Assembly: GCA_037074705.1 (NCBI GenBank)
Contig: CM073593.1
Span: 19,743,001 to 19,807,000 of the forward strand
Origin: Zhengitettix transpicula
Taxonomy: Eukaryota; Arthropoda; Insecta; Orthoptera; Tetrigidae
Reading direction: 5' to 3'
DNA length: 64,000 nucleotides
Under the pieces are notes generated by a model, which did no database searches, had not been told where the DNA came from, and saw nothing but the letters and a program-made list of their open reading frames with translations. Of this stretch, positions 13,275-28,000 are shown piece after piece; position 1 is the first letter of the stretch, and every line of letters starts with the position of its first letter. Position numbers and translations under genes: made by a program.

Positions 13275-16006
13275 TAAATCACGAGAATGAGATCCACAAA
13301 TCACATTTATCCAATTTTTTTTTTAAAAAAAGAGAAATTACATACATACATACATAAATAATATGTCCACGTTTATTGCTTGCAAAGCATTTCCGGAGTC
13401 CCAAGGTTTGATAAAAAATACATTTTATGTAGTTCAAGAACTTACCTCATGCAACCTCTCCACTCGCACAAAAATTGTGAATTTTCAACTCCTGTTACAC
13501 CCTGTATCTTCGGTTGCTGTGACTGAGAAGAGCTGGAAATGGTACTGGCGGTGGAGCCTGTTGATGTAGCAGCTACAGTGGAAGTAGCAGTAGTCATTGC
13601 CACTGTGGTTGTTACTTGTTTTCCATTCTGCAATCCACTATTTGGAGATAAAGGTGTAACTTTCATTGCTTCTGTAGCAACAACAACACTTGGCTGACCA
13701 TACATAGGATTTGGTGGTCTCACATCTGCCATTTTTATTGAAGTAATTGTTTGCGGTCTAGGTGATACCGACAAAGGTGGTGGCTGCTTGGTAATGACAG
13801 GTACTGGGGAGGCAGCGTTAGATCGTGGCTGGGGTGAAGATAGAGAAGGGCTGGCACATGGAGGGGGAGGAGCGACAGCTGAACTTGTAGGAACTAGTGT
13901 TGGGGGTGAAAGAACATTGCTAATAGTAGAACTCTGCAAGACTGGCCGAGGCACCTGAGTTACCACAACTTGTTGACCTTGAGGTGTGACTACTACTTTC
14001 TGGTGAGTGGAAGTTGTTGACGCTGTTTGTGGCTGTAAAATAATTATTGTTTTAGATGGAGTTCCTTGTTGAGCTGTCTGTGTAACAAGTAGTGTCTGGC
14101 CCTGGCCTAATGCTGATTGTGGCTGCGCTACGACATATGCCTGGCCTGTTGAAAGATATTGACCTTGAGGAGATAAAATAAATTGGCTGCCTGCACTGGC
14201 TTGCTGCAGCACAACTTGTGCTCTGCCTGCTATCTGGCCTCCTGCAGTGGTTATCAACACTTGTCCACCTTGTTGCCCAGAAAGTTGAGCCTGTGAAACT
14301 ATTACATGCCTTGGGCTAGCAACAATCAGCTGTTGTTGATTTGCTGTTGAGGTGGAAGTTTCCTGACCAAGATACACTTGTCGGATGTTGTTGCTTCCAA
14401 CTAACTGTATGCTTGGAGTTGCAGGTGGTACCTGGGGCTGCTCTTCTAAATCTGGTTCATCTTCTAATGCAGAGGCAGCCAAGGCAGCATACAAATTTGC
14501 GGCAGAAGGATAATTACTTGAAGAGCCACTACTTTCAGAAGAATTAGCCATATTTCCATCTGATATACATGCACTTGTAGGTGGCATGTCCATGGTTTGA
14601 GGTGTAGGTGACAAATTTCCATTTACAACTGCTTCTTCAAGTCTAACTTGCTTGGCTCCCTCAAAATCTGCATCCAGATGAAGTCTCTTAGCATCCAAAG
14701 GGACACCTTCTTCCAATTCCCCCTCAGCTGGCCTTTTAGTAGCTTGTTGAGCATGAGAGTCCATTTTATGATTGTCTGCATTTTCTGTCACAGTACCTAC
14801 ATTTTTAAAAGCCAAATTTTCTTTTTCTGAAGAACTATCAAGTTGTTCTGCTGTCCGTATCACATCTATTAAATCACTACCTATACCTACTTCTTTCACT
14901 TCCAAAATATTAGTCTGTGTATTACAAGTCACATTATCTTTTAACACCTTATCTAGATGGTTTTCCACCAATTCTAAACCCTTTTCACCTATGCGTAACT
15001 CTTTACCCAAAACACCATTAAGGACAGGAGGTTCTTTCTTTTCTACTTTCTTCTCCAATAAATCTGCTAGCATAAGACTTTTCGTATTCTGTGCCTTAAG
15101 AACAGAACCACTACGCGCAGAGTCTTTAGAACTACTATCATTAGAGGCAGCATCAATGTCCAAAGAAGGTGGAATTCCATTAAGAAGAATTCCTTCAAAG
15201 CTTGTTAATGAATTTTCACCATCATCTGTAGATGATATATTTTCAGTTCCAACTCCAATACAGTCACGGCTGCCACCTAAACCACTACTTGATGCAACTG
15301 AATTATTGCCTGTTGAGTCAGAGTCTTCTATGTCAAGACGAGGCAATCTTCCACCACTTAATGGAGCTAATGGGGGTGGCGGAGGTTGTGGTGGTTCACG
15401 TCTACCTCGAAGTACACCAACTGATGACATAAGATTATTAGAAGCAGGTATGTCTGCACTGCCATCAGTTTCTTTCAACACATCAACCTAAAAAATAAAA
15501 ACAAATTGTTGTAATTTATGATTAACTTGAACTAGTATTAGAGAGTGCAGAAATTAACATTTAAAACTAAATATTATTGAAAGAAATTCACATTAACTCA
15601 TTCGAAGGTACAAGAATTGAACCACAGTAATTTATAATAGGTAGATGAATTACAGCATGCAAAAATGTTAAAGGAAGCTAATGATTAACTCTTACATTTG
15701 CTACCATAAGAAATGGAAATTTTTTTAATGGTTTTAAATTAAATCTTCTAAAGTAATATAAATCCATACACGAGTATTAATATTAAAATGAATAAACTCA
15801 ATGTAGATTCTGTGTGTTAACAAACTTATCCATTTTACACAAGTAATCCATTTAGTTTCAAAGCTGCTGGTCTGGCACACAGTTCAGACCTATATATATA
15901 TATATATATTAGTAAGGATATGACATTGTCAAAAGTAACTGTGATATTGGTATGGAAAGGAAAGAGAGACAGGTAGTGGTGTGTGTGTGTGTGTGTATAT
16001 ATATAT

Positions 16007-16069
<63 letters not shown>

Positions 16070-19000
16070 TACATTACTATATGATATATAAAGATATGAC
16101 ATTTTCAAAAATAATTGCAATATTGGTAGGGAAAGGAAAGAGATAAGTTGTGGCTTACCTGAAAGTGAAGTGTGGTGTTGCCATAAGGAACAAAAGGTTG
16201 TTCTTAAAATTTTCGGAGGCTCTCGGCCTCCTCCTTTAAGAAGGAGTGTTACACCATTCCATGCACCGGCCGGCTGCAGACTCCCGTGCACGGAATGGTG
16301 TAACACTCCTACATGAAGAAGGAGGCCGAGTCACCGAATATATATATAATGAATGACACATACAATACAATTGACAAACTCAAAAGCCATTTAAACGTTG
16401 GCTTTTTGAATCACTAATCTAATCAACGTTCAGCACTTATTTTTGTCTGTTATTTGGTTTTTGAGTTTGGAAATTGGATTGTGAGGTTGTGTCATTCACA
16501 ACTCTTATGTTTTAATCACCTGACAAAAGAACCAAGGACTGCAGAAATTTTGTGTGGTATTTATATCATCACTTCATTTTGTCTGCCATTTGGCTATTTT
16601 ATCTAATTATTATACTTTTATTATATTTAAGGTTATTTAAATAAAACTAAATCTTGTCTTAGATTATTCTGTGTATATAAATAAATGTAATATTGAGAAA
16701 TGTAATATAATAAGTGACAGATATGTTGGCTAAGTGTACTGCATTGTTAGAGACACTTCTGAAGTCAGGGATCTATGTACTGTAGTTTGTCTTTGGTTTT
16801 GAGCACACAATGTTGCATGCTAAAAAAAATGAAGCCTTACATAAAAGTATGTGAAGCAAATAAAATTCTAATACATATAAGTATATATTTAAGTATCATG
16901 TATGTCTTGAATGAAGGAAGATTATCTCACTAAAGAATCACATTAAAAAAAAAAAAGACATGGCTCATTTTAAAAATCCAGTAAAACCTTTATATTCAAC
17001 AATTAACTTATATACTTTTGAGCCACCCATCCCCTGTTATTTAATTAAAATTCATTACAATTAATCGACACCTATTTGAGGAATTGAAATTAATTGTACC
17101 TGAGACTGCATTTGCACAGATGATCTGACACCATTTATTCTAGAAGCTCTCATTCGTGGGTCTACATTCTTTCCCGTGGCAGGGGATCCAGATGGTGAAA
17201 GTGGAGATGTCTTTTTTGCAGGAGCTGCCGGTTCTGCTTGCAACTGTTGCTGAAGAAGACGCTGTTGTTGTTGTCGCTGTGTAACCTTTAGAACATATTA
17301 TCTTTCTAAATTATGAAATACTACATAAACTTTCGAATTAAATTGTACAGCTTTGTATCTTGAAATTCATAATCTGAATCTTGCTAATTATTGCCCATTA
17401 TTTATTACCAATTATAATGGTCACATTATTGAATTATTCACTGAATTACATACAGAATATGGCGGAATTTATTACAAGATTTAAAATTTAAATATGAACT
17501 ATATATGTATAATTTTTATGAAAAATGAAGGTTTTGGATGGCTATAAATGCAAATATATAAATCTACTGGAACATGATGGAAGCCTAGATGGAAAGTATT
17601 TCTAGCAGAAACATTTTTGGAAAATATGTAGCTTTTATTTGCTCAGTGTGTATCAGAAATGTTTGTGATTTAATACAAATGTGAAGAACAAATTTATTGG
17701 AAAGCCTATAATAGATCTAACAAGGAATAACAATACAAAATAGAACATGATTATGGTTATATTAGAACATATAAATTTAAATACAGTGTCTGTGTTAAAA
17801 GTATACTAATTAAATAAATAAATAGATAATACAAACTTTGAAAATGTAATTTGTGTGATTAATATAACAGGAAGACATAGTGGATGAATGAAGCCAAATG
17901 TAGTGAGCAATACAGAATAGTGAGCATGACATTATATAAATATTGTGAAAGTGTAAGTAATGAAGGTTTTTCACTTAAAATTGATTGCAGTAAAGGATTT
18001 ACAACATGTGATATATCAAAGTAATATTTCTGGATTTGGAAAACATTTCAATGCCAATTGTACAATAGCTACAATTGTTACTGGTGGATCATTTAATTAT
18101 TTTAAATAATTGTATTGACTAATTGTGATATTAAAGAAAAAAATACACAAACAAATTATAAATATAATAATTCACAAAAATGGTCACAAATTGTATGTTT
18201 ACTACAAAATCAATTACCAATAACCTTATAAATAATACATTTTCCTAATCAATTGTATTTTATATAAATAAGGATAGAATATGTGGTGTATTTGACTATT
18301 AATGAATATTTATAAATACATTACATTAAATTGTAATAAGGAGTCAATTAGCTAAACATATCAGCATGTATTACTTTAATAAGTAATGTCATTTGTAACC
18401 AAAATACTGTTGGAAAAATAATACATTTATTGTTGCTTCATCATATTATTTTTTGATTCCTCAACAATAAGTATAACTTTCATAATTTATTAAAAGCAAA
18501 ATGTACAACTTATTTAACAAAATATTTGAAAATTATTGGAATAAATAGTTTTAGCAATTAATTTTTATTTATGCTAATATTTAATTTTAGAAATTAACTG
18601 TTACATGATGCTTCAGTTACCACACAGTGCATGCTGTTATGTTGCTAGAGTAAATAGAAAGTTGATTTTGTTGTATATCATATCAGAATGTATCACTGAT
18701 GTTATTAAACAATTTTTTTAATTCTAATAACTTTGTCAATGACAAAACAGGGTTCAATTTTTTATATTAAATTAAGTTAAAAATTTTATCCTATTTATAT
18801 AGATATAATTTTATATCTAAATAATTTGATACTTCAAGAATCAAATTTTCATTACATTAAAATAAATTACTTTCAAAATCATCCATGTAATGCTCAACAA
18901 ATTTGGCATTGTGTTAATTGTACTACCATTGTTAGCTAATGCAGCTACTTACTAAAATACATTAGTAAACAAATGATTAAATGTTATTCATGTATAGGCA

Positions 19001-22000
19001 AAATGCTAAAACTTAATATTCTTATAGATTTGTTAGACAGACACTACCACCACAGAACCACTGGCAAGTAAAAAGCACTGGTTATAGAAATATTCAATAT
19101 TACTAGAATAATATGAATGATGTAGACTTACCCAGGGACTTTCAATAGGGAGATGCCATTATTTTTATGAATAACTCAAATTATTTCACAGTACCAAAAC
19201 CAAACATTAACTATTACAAAACAGATAAAGCATGCAAATAATTTCCACCACCTCAGTTTTAGATTTTATTAGACACAAGTATACAATAATGGATTTACCA
19301 AATGTAAATTAATGTGGAAGCTTTACTTCAATCAATTTTTATCTTTAACTGTTAAAGTCATTCAGTATTAAAATTGAGACATTAAAAAACCTCTAGCTGC
19401 CCGATTCTACTGCACCAAGTTTCTCACATAACTGCATAGTTTTTAAAGGGGATTTAATTTTAAATACTCTAGAGAACAATCTGTGTGAAAATGAGACAAA
19501 TTTCGATAAAGAACCAACAAAATGAAAAGCGTCATATATTTATGAAGAACACACACAAGGTGTTACAATAAGAATATTTTTGAAGCTAGTTACATGCATA
19601 TAATATGAATTGTATGTCATATAATATGACTTTGTTGGGTGCATATAGTTCCTGGATAATGGCTAGTAGACCAGCACTTCTACTTCCTGTAAAAAAAACC
19701 TCCAAAACTTTTAGAATTGTTTGTTGTTCATTGGTCCTCAACTAGTAACTGGCTATCTCTTTTTCCTATCCATAGTAATAAATAACAGCAATAACATGGA
19801 AAACCAAATTAATTATTTGTAATAAGCAGAAAGAAAGAGAGCAAATGTTAACAATAGTTTCCATAAAGTACAGAATGAGAAATGTTTGGAATGCCAATCC
19901 TTTTATTCAAAAGGAATCAAGCAAACACTAAATTCGGATGAAGAGATATGATATTATATTTTATACATAACACTTGTTTTGTAAAATTTCTTTACAATTT
20001 GTAAATGTATAAATGTTTGAATTAAGAACTGTATTGTGATTTGTTCTTTGGTAAACTGGATTTGACACATTTTGAGAGGGAATTTCTCATTAACACTGAA
20101 TGACAAATAATTGTGAACAATGGTATAGGACTTGGATTAATGTCTTCTCATCAAATTAACAATTAGAAGGGAAAAGATTGGACTTTAAAAGAGGAAACTG
20201 AATGAGTAAATTGATAGCTAAATTATCAAAACAATCCTTCATGGACTTCCCATAAGTTTTCTATGCAAACATTTTGATATAACCCAATAGTAACACAAGA
20301 GTTTTCATTAACAAATAAAATTTGGTCCATTATGATAAATTTGAGCAAACCACTCTTCTAAATATTGACAGAATAACAAAATACATCTTAAGCAATGACT
20401 AAAATGTAAAATGATCAAAACAATGTTTGTGAAAAAAAATAATCAAATATTTGAGACAAAATCGAGTTATACTTAGATTCTTGTACAAATAGAATAGGAA
20501 TAATAGTACAAAACATATTTTATTAATGCAAAAGATTGACAAATGCTAAAAGTTATGAAATTATGCACAGCAATTGAGTTTTCAGACAAAATAGTTGGAA
20601 CATTAAAATGAGCAGGAACAGCAACACGTACCAATAGTTAAATCTAAAATTCCTAGTGAGCATAATATTTTCTGACAAATCATTGCTGGATTGATTCAAA
20701 AGACTCCTGTGTTGCATAAATGAGTGAGAAAAAAATGGTATTGTAATGTATTCCACAGGCAAGACTGAGTACCACAGGAAGTATAAGAAGACCTCTACTA
20801 ATGAAAAACAAATTATATAACTCCCCACATTAAAAATGGAAACTTCCAACTGATTATATTACACTCTGGAGCTATTTCAACCATGTGTAACTGCAGCTAC
20901 TATAGCAAGAAGACCAAGGTGCATTTTATCAGAGCTTAACCCAAAGACAGTGAACCACTAATGTTCTCACAACCTATTATTATTTTAGCCTCCAATAACC
21001 TACTATGTTTGGAGACTATTTACCTGTGGTGGTGGCAGCTGGGAATCAGAAGCACACATGGCAGGCGACATGCCCATGCACTCTGCCACACCGGGCGTTA
21101 CCTTAGTGGCCAGCAGGCTCTTGATGAGTGAAGTGCTGCTTGGATTTGCAGCTTCCTTGGTGCTTGTACCACTGCCCCCCAACAGGGCTTGGCTCAAGTG
21201 AGGATGGGCCTGCACCTTAGCCCACAACCATACAGTGACACAAATCTTTGGGATTGGATGACACAAACCTAGTGACTTTCTTCAAGGTTAGCATTACAAT
21301 TAAGAAGTACATCATGTACGAAATTCACCATTTTCAATGGTTAGCCACACAATGTGCAGTCCTGCAGAAGGGGAATAAGGTCCTTGAAAATTTGACATGT
21401 TCATTACTACCTAGCCGGAAGATTCCAACTATTGATTTAAGGTAAGTCGGCCACACTCTATATCTCTGTACTGTCCAGATGAGTGAATTAATTTGATAGA
21501 CAGTGTCATATCATCATCAGTGATATATATAATTGCAATATTGGTATGGAGAGGACCTTCGATTCCCTTTGGCTACTCCACACTTCACTTTCAGGTAAGC
21601 CACAAGTTATTTCTCTTTCCTTTCCATACCAATATCACAAACATATATATAACACATTTAGACAGAAAAGAGAGACAGCGAAGTACTTAACAGAAATCAA
21701 TAGTTGGTCCAGTCTGGCCAAGGAGAGAGAATATAACTAATTTTCAAGGGCCTGAGCCCCCTTCATCAGGAAAGAGGGTCTGAACTACGTGCCGGCTGGG
21801 CACTAATTAAAAATTTGGAACATTCTCTCACCTTAGCCCAACTGGACTGACTATTGATTTCAGGTAAGTCAACTTCATTGTCTGTCTTTCCTATATAAAT
21901 GTGTTATTTAATTTGACCTCGTCACATTTACCTTAAGTGTTATATATATTGACCAGACAGTTTATTACACTAAACTTCTTGAGACGGATCATAGCATAAC

Positions 22001-25000
22001 ATAGACAACACATTTTTTTGAATTATTGGGAGAAGAGACAAATCAAATTTTACTCAATTTTTTAATGAAAACAATTCTTGCAAATCAAAATTACTATGGA
22101 AAATTCAGATGATAAATTAAATTGAATTCAATCTGATGATAATTTCAATATACATTGCCATTTTGACTTATTTTGTTTACAGTTTGAAACAGTTTATTAA
22201 TAAGAAGTTGGGTTTTCAACCTAAAAATGGTGCTAAGCAACCATTCACTGACATGTTCAGTAATGTTCTGAACTGAATAAATTTTTATTTGTATTTGAGT
22301 AGTTATGCTATCCTGTAAGAAAGTCACTATTTCATAGCACTTAAAAAGTGAGATCATGCACAACTCATAGACAGAATGAAAACTATAATACACAAGTATA
22401 ATTTAAAATAAATTGTGTAGTTCCAAAGAAAGTAGTATAAAATGGAAAATATAAAGAGATAGTGGATTGAAATACAATGCACCGAGGACTATCTTTAAAA
22501 TAATATGTACAAATATGAAAACAAGTGATGATAAATATACTTCTAAATAAAAAGGTACTGACCAAGAAAAGACAGTAATCACTATTCTACATAAACTTGG
22601 TTCTGTAATGAACATTTCAACTTTTTGAACATATATATTTAAGTTGCCTATTTACTAATCATCTCCTTGGTTTTATCAACTATATGCACCACAGACAGTC
22701 CCAAGTGTACACAAGTGTTATTAAACAAGTGCTCTAATTTGACTCATTTTTCAATGTGTATAATAAGATAATTACACTACTTCCTCTAAAAAACAGTCGG
22801 TTTGTAAATACTTAAAAAATAATCATTTCACTGAGAAAGCATGAATAAAGGAAAACAATGACAAATAAAGTATAGAGTTGTATTTTGTAAATTATTGTTT
22901 AGGAATAACACAAATGAAGTGCTAATATGAAAGAAGCTCAAGCACTTTAAAAGCAGTTACCTTAGTATATAGTTGATTTACAAACATATTTCATTTACAA
23001 ATATAAATAAGTGGTTAATATCTAATACAATTTCTTTAATTTCAATTCATTTTTAAACCCGATTTATACCTAGACAAGATAAAAAATAGTTATTTTAAGA
23101 AATGTTATTGGTATAATCGTTATTTCCAGTCTTTCATACAAACACCACTTGTAAAAACCCATGATTTTTGTAAGTAATTAAGTCCATCCCATCATAAAAT
23201 ATAAAATTATTATTTTTTTAAAAAATGAGAATTTTTACCAGCAGTGGATTTTAAAATAAATCCAAATAGAGGAATGTATAATCATGCACACAGAAAAACA
23301 TGATTATTATTTATATATAATTGTTCTCAAGTTTGAATTGAGGTCATGAAATTGTTTAGTAATGTTTTGATGACTGCCATCGCTATCTCCTTCAGGCAAC
23401 CTAGATGGAAATCCCAAGACCAGTTTATAGATATTATTGAACAGGATGGACTGAATACTTTGTTAAATATGATTGCGTGTTGAGGAGATTATAAAATTTG
23501 CAGTTTTTTATAATTTCAATATGGCATGGTTATTGAAATCAACAATGAATTAATTAGTGTGCACAATTAAACACAATAAGATGTCTAATGGATTCTAATC
23601 CCATCAAGTTGAACAAGTCTAATTCAAAAGCAGGTTTAATAATATAACAAAGCAAAGTATAGTTTTTTCCACAGTAAGAAACTCATTCTTTCATTAATCT
23701 AGCCAAGATAGGTACATACACACAAAGTGTTCAAATAATTAGCAAAGTAATATAAAGAGCATTATATAGTATTAAAGATAAAAAAAATTATTGGAACACT
23801 TAAAAGAAACCTAAGGGATGTTAAATATAATTTGCAATTTATTCCCGTGAGTCTTAAGTTGAAATGTTCAGCAAGAACCTACAAAATAAAACAACTTCTG
23901 ATACACAAGTACACCTACCTGATTTTTGGCATCTCCCTTAGGATTTTCCCTGGGCTTGGGTGGAGCGCTAAGCTGTGCTTTAAGAATTGGAGATGAAGGA
24001 GATGGGGCATCTACTGCCAGTGTATCAAGAGCTGCAGGAGATTGTGAAGGTGGAGGAGGTGTGGAGGGCGGTGGAGTAACAGTTTTGACAACAGAATGGG
24101 GTGGTGGTTGTGGCTTACTGCGAGGGACTTGAGGATTAGCTCGCACCTTAATGCCCTCGTAGAATGCTGGAGTATTAGATGAATTTTCTGTAGTTCCTGT
24201 TGTAGCAGGAGGTTTCATAATATTGGGCCCAACTGTTCCACCAAAGACTGACCTGAAAAATATATATTTATGCAATATAACCAAATTACAGAGGAAGGAT
24301 AAAATGAAGAAATAGGTGTAATATATACAATAATATTTAGGCAACAATAATTTGAAATTGCCCATTAATAAAGTGAAAACAACTGTGACCTTAACTTTTT
24401 ACTTAGAAAATATTAAAGTAATCTGATTGACCTATTTGAAAAGTATGACATTAAAAATGTTTTTATACAAACTTAAAGTTCGTAAAAAAATGTGAAATTT
24501 CCAATCCAAAAATTTGGCAAACAGTGTAATATATAATAGGGACTGTAATTCGTGCTTCATAGGACAGACAAAACAAGCTCAAAATAAAGATTCTTTGGTA
24601 GTTGGAAATACTCTTGGGTTTCCAGTAAGTGGTATTTTAAAAAATAACGTTTCTTCAACAGCCTCTCATTTGTCTGCATTGTGTCTGAAATCTTCTTCTT
24701 GCACCATTGAACTAGAGGGCCCCTGGCATGGCTCCACTGATAGACCATGTCTTTGTTCATTTTTTCATTTTGTAACATCTTTCTCATATTTGAAAAGCCA
24801 CATGGATGATACTGTCCCGGAATAACCTGAATTTTTTCAGCACCTTAGATCCTTGGAATTATATGACGAGTTCTGTGTTAATGAAATGTTCTGCAACTGC
24901 TGATTTAGAAGGTTGAACTAAACGTATGCTATTTTAATGCTGGACGATCCTTTCTTCTGTTGTCCTGGTGGAACCACACTCACATGGAATCAAGTGGACT

Positions 25001-28000
25001 CCAGATGTTCCAAGTCTGAGGTTATCCTTAATTGGATCGAAAACTGACAGTGCAGCTACATGTGTGCAAGGAATGTAGGGAGTTTTTTCAAACACTTCAA
25101 AGAATACAGATTAAAGAATATTCGCATACAGATTAACCAATATTATAGATTCCAAAAAAGGAAATACTTTGTTATTTGTCCCTATTGGGCAATATCCATT
25201 ATCCGAACAGTGAAATACATAATATTATTTCGACTCAAATTATTAATGTTTAGAAATTGTGATAATTTCTGGGGTATTAGTGACATATTGTTTCATTATT
25301 CTAATATTTTATTAGCTTAATGAAACCAAATATATTAAAAAGCTGTTTCAAAAAATAATTTAGCTTGATATTGTAGATCATGTAGTTACAACAATAAACA
25401 ATTAAGACTTGACACTGCAAGAAAATAAGGTTGTATCCAAACTTACCTTACACAACGAGGGAAGTGTAATGGAGCAATAACGCCCCTCCTGCCTACCCTT
25501 GCACAAGCTGTTAGATACTGCTTATAAAGCTCTGCCTGTTCAATTCTATTACCAGATGGTGCTGGTTCATATGTATTTCTTAACCAAGCAAGAGCAAACT
25601 GCTCATTTTCTTGTGCCGCTTGCTGACTTGCATGCTGCTGCTGCTGTTGAGTTTGTTGTTGCTGCTGCACAGAAGTTTGCTGAGGAAGCATTTGCTGCTG
25701 CAACTGTATCTGTTGTGGTGTGACCAAAACAGGAGTAGCTACTGCAGCAGCTGGTTGAGGAACTCCAACTAACAGCCCTGAAGATAGATACACACAAAAT
25801 ATTAATAGTGTACAATATTTAGAGAATTTAATATTTGTGTATAAAATTAAAACGTACAATTTCATTAATATATACTATCATTCAGGTATACATAAATAAT
25901 TCTCAGGCTACTGACCAGATAAGATTGGCTTAGTCCAAATCATTTCACAGTGATTGCTATCAAAAAATTATGGCCAGATGATTACCTATGCTCATTAATT
26001 AACATGGTTGCTTTTTGAATGTATGAATATTTTTACATAGAAATTTTTAATCCCATCTATTTGGAAGTTGTCACCCAAATTATAATATAATTTACAACAT
26101 TGGATTTTAATATTCCAGGAACAAACATATTCATTAACTTACTCTGAGGTGTAGCTTGTCTCTGCGCCAGTATAGTCATTGAAGCAGCATTGTTTGATGT
26201 TACCATTACAGGAGTTGAACTGGGCAAGGCAGGAGCAGTTGTTAAAGTAGTTATAGTTGGAACAGCTGTCTGTGAACCAGCTCCACCAGATACAGTTTCC
26301 ACCAAACGCATTAAAATACAAGCTTTTGGTCCATAGCTCTGAGCCTAGAAGGAAAATAAACTTGATGCAATACTTATATTTTAATAATTATATTTAAACC
26401 CCCAAAACAATCCAAACATTTCCACACAAATACTGTAACATTTGAATATAATGAAAAAATACCTTCAATAACAAGCATTCTTTTAATGGACTGTTACAAC
26501 CCCTATTGATGTTAACGTGTAATACATAAATTTGTAGCCCTGTTCACATAAAGATGGCAAGACTTGTTGTGAGGAGGGAGAAAGAAAGATTTGAAAGAAA
26601 ACATTGTTTAGTATTTTTGAGATGGGGCTACTTTGTTGAATACCTAATGAGTAGAATAAGTTAAAACTGTTTAATGTGTAGAAATTCTGTAAGTTCAACA
26701 AAATTTGTTATAATATATTTTGATGCTGGCTGAGCGGGGCGAGACAAGTTTAGTTAGTCACAGATTGGGTTAGGAGTGTACAGCATGTTAAAATGTTAAT
26801 TGTCTGGAAGTAAAGTTTTAAATTGCTGTTAAGGTGAAGTAAATTTAACCCAAGTTCTTAAAAGTTGGCACACAAACGAAAAAAAACGTTAATATAAAGT
26901 TGTGAAGCAGTTAACAGTTGCAACAATGGTAGGGGTATGAAGAAAAGTGTAAAAGTAAAGCAAAGTGATAAATAAATAAATCCAGTAAATTTGGGTGTTT
27001 CAAGATTTATAATAGGTAGATAGATTTACGAAGAGTGAGTGATTATTTTAAGTACCGCATGTGTACTGTCACTGGCACTCCACTTCCCTGCCTATGCCTA
27101 GTTGGCTTTACGGGGAGTAAGTCCTTTATAGCAGTTTAAACGGTTTGTTTTTTAACTTTGTTACAACTTCTTTCAATTGAAAGAGTAAATTTCAATATAT
27201 AAAGCCACAATAGCACCTGAAGTTTTTTGCCCACAGTTACACCTTCAGTTTAAAGATCTTTTGACTCTTGGAAAAGCTAGTAAATACTGTAATGATCTTC
27301 ACAATTGTAATAGGTAATTAAACATTTTTTGGTACTACAATTGTCATTAATGGTGCCCAAGCCTGAGTAAAATTAAATATTTTTTTCTGAAACAAAGCTA
27401 TCTTTACAAAGTGTGGTCCAAGTACCCATCTATAATGTGGCCGCACAAGAGCATGTTAAATTATGTTACAGTACATTCATTACTTCCACATTGTTTCACA
27501 GTTTATAACCTGCGTTCTAAAGAGGACAGCTAGGTCCTCAAGATCTATAATTTATTTAATCCCATTTCTAATATTTATAACCAGACTTTAATTTAACAAT
27601 AATTAGATAAATAGTCAAATACAGACAAAAGAAGTGAAGATATAAATACCACACATTTTTGTGATCCTTGTACCTTTCTTCAGGTGCTAACAAGAGCATA
27701 GAAATGTTGAGTGGTACTTATATCATCACTTCTTTTGTAAGTATTTGGCTACTTATTTTATTATGAATTAATTTTAAAAACAGACGTAGATTTTTCTGAC
27801 TTTTATTTATATGATTCATTACAATATTTGTTGGGCTATGATAATAATTTATAAATAGGTTATATTATAAATAATAATTATTTACCTCTACAGTGATAAG
27901 AGATACTAGTGTGTCTATTGCTCCATGTACTCTTACAATGCAATTACATGCCTTCTCTCCAAGTGAGGATAAAGAGTACAAACACTCCAGAGTATAAATT

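Noticed and set aside
14772..15491. 239-codon + strand open frame
   Set aside because: It is the antisense of the ARID2 large exon, whose - strand frame has homology and correct splice sites.
15835..16306. Open frames of 79 and 125 codons on the - strand
   Set aside because: They translate (CA)n/(TA)n microsatellite and the R-A repeat, so they are not genes.
21209..21266. Extension of the 21024-21209 exon to an ATG at 21266
   Set aside because: Phase-matched acceptors at 21210 or 21216 fit the ARID2 frame; the upstream sequence has no homology.
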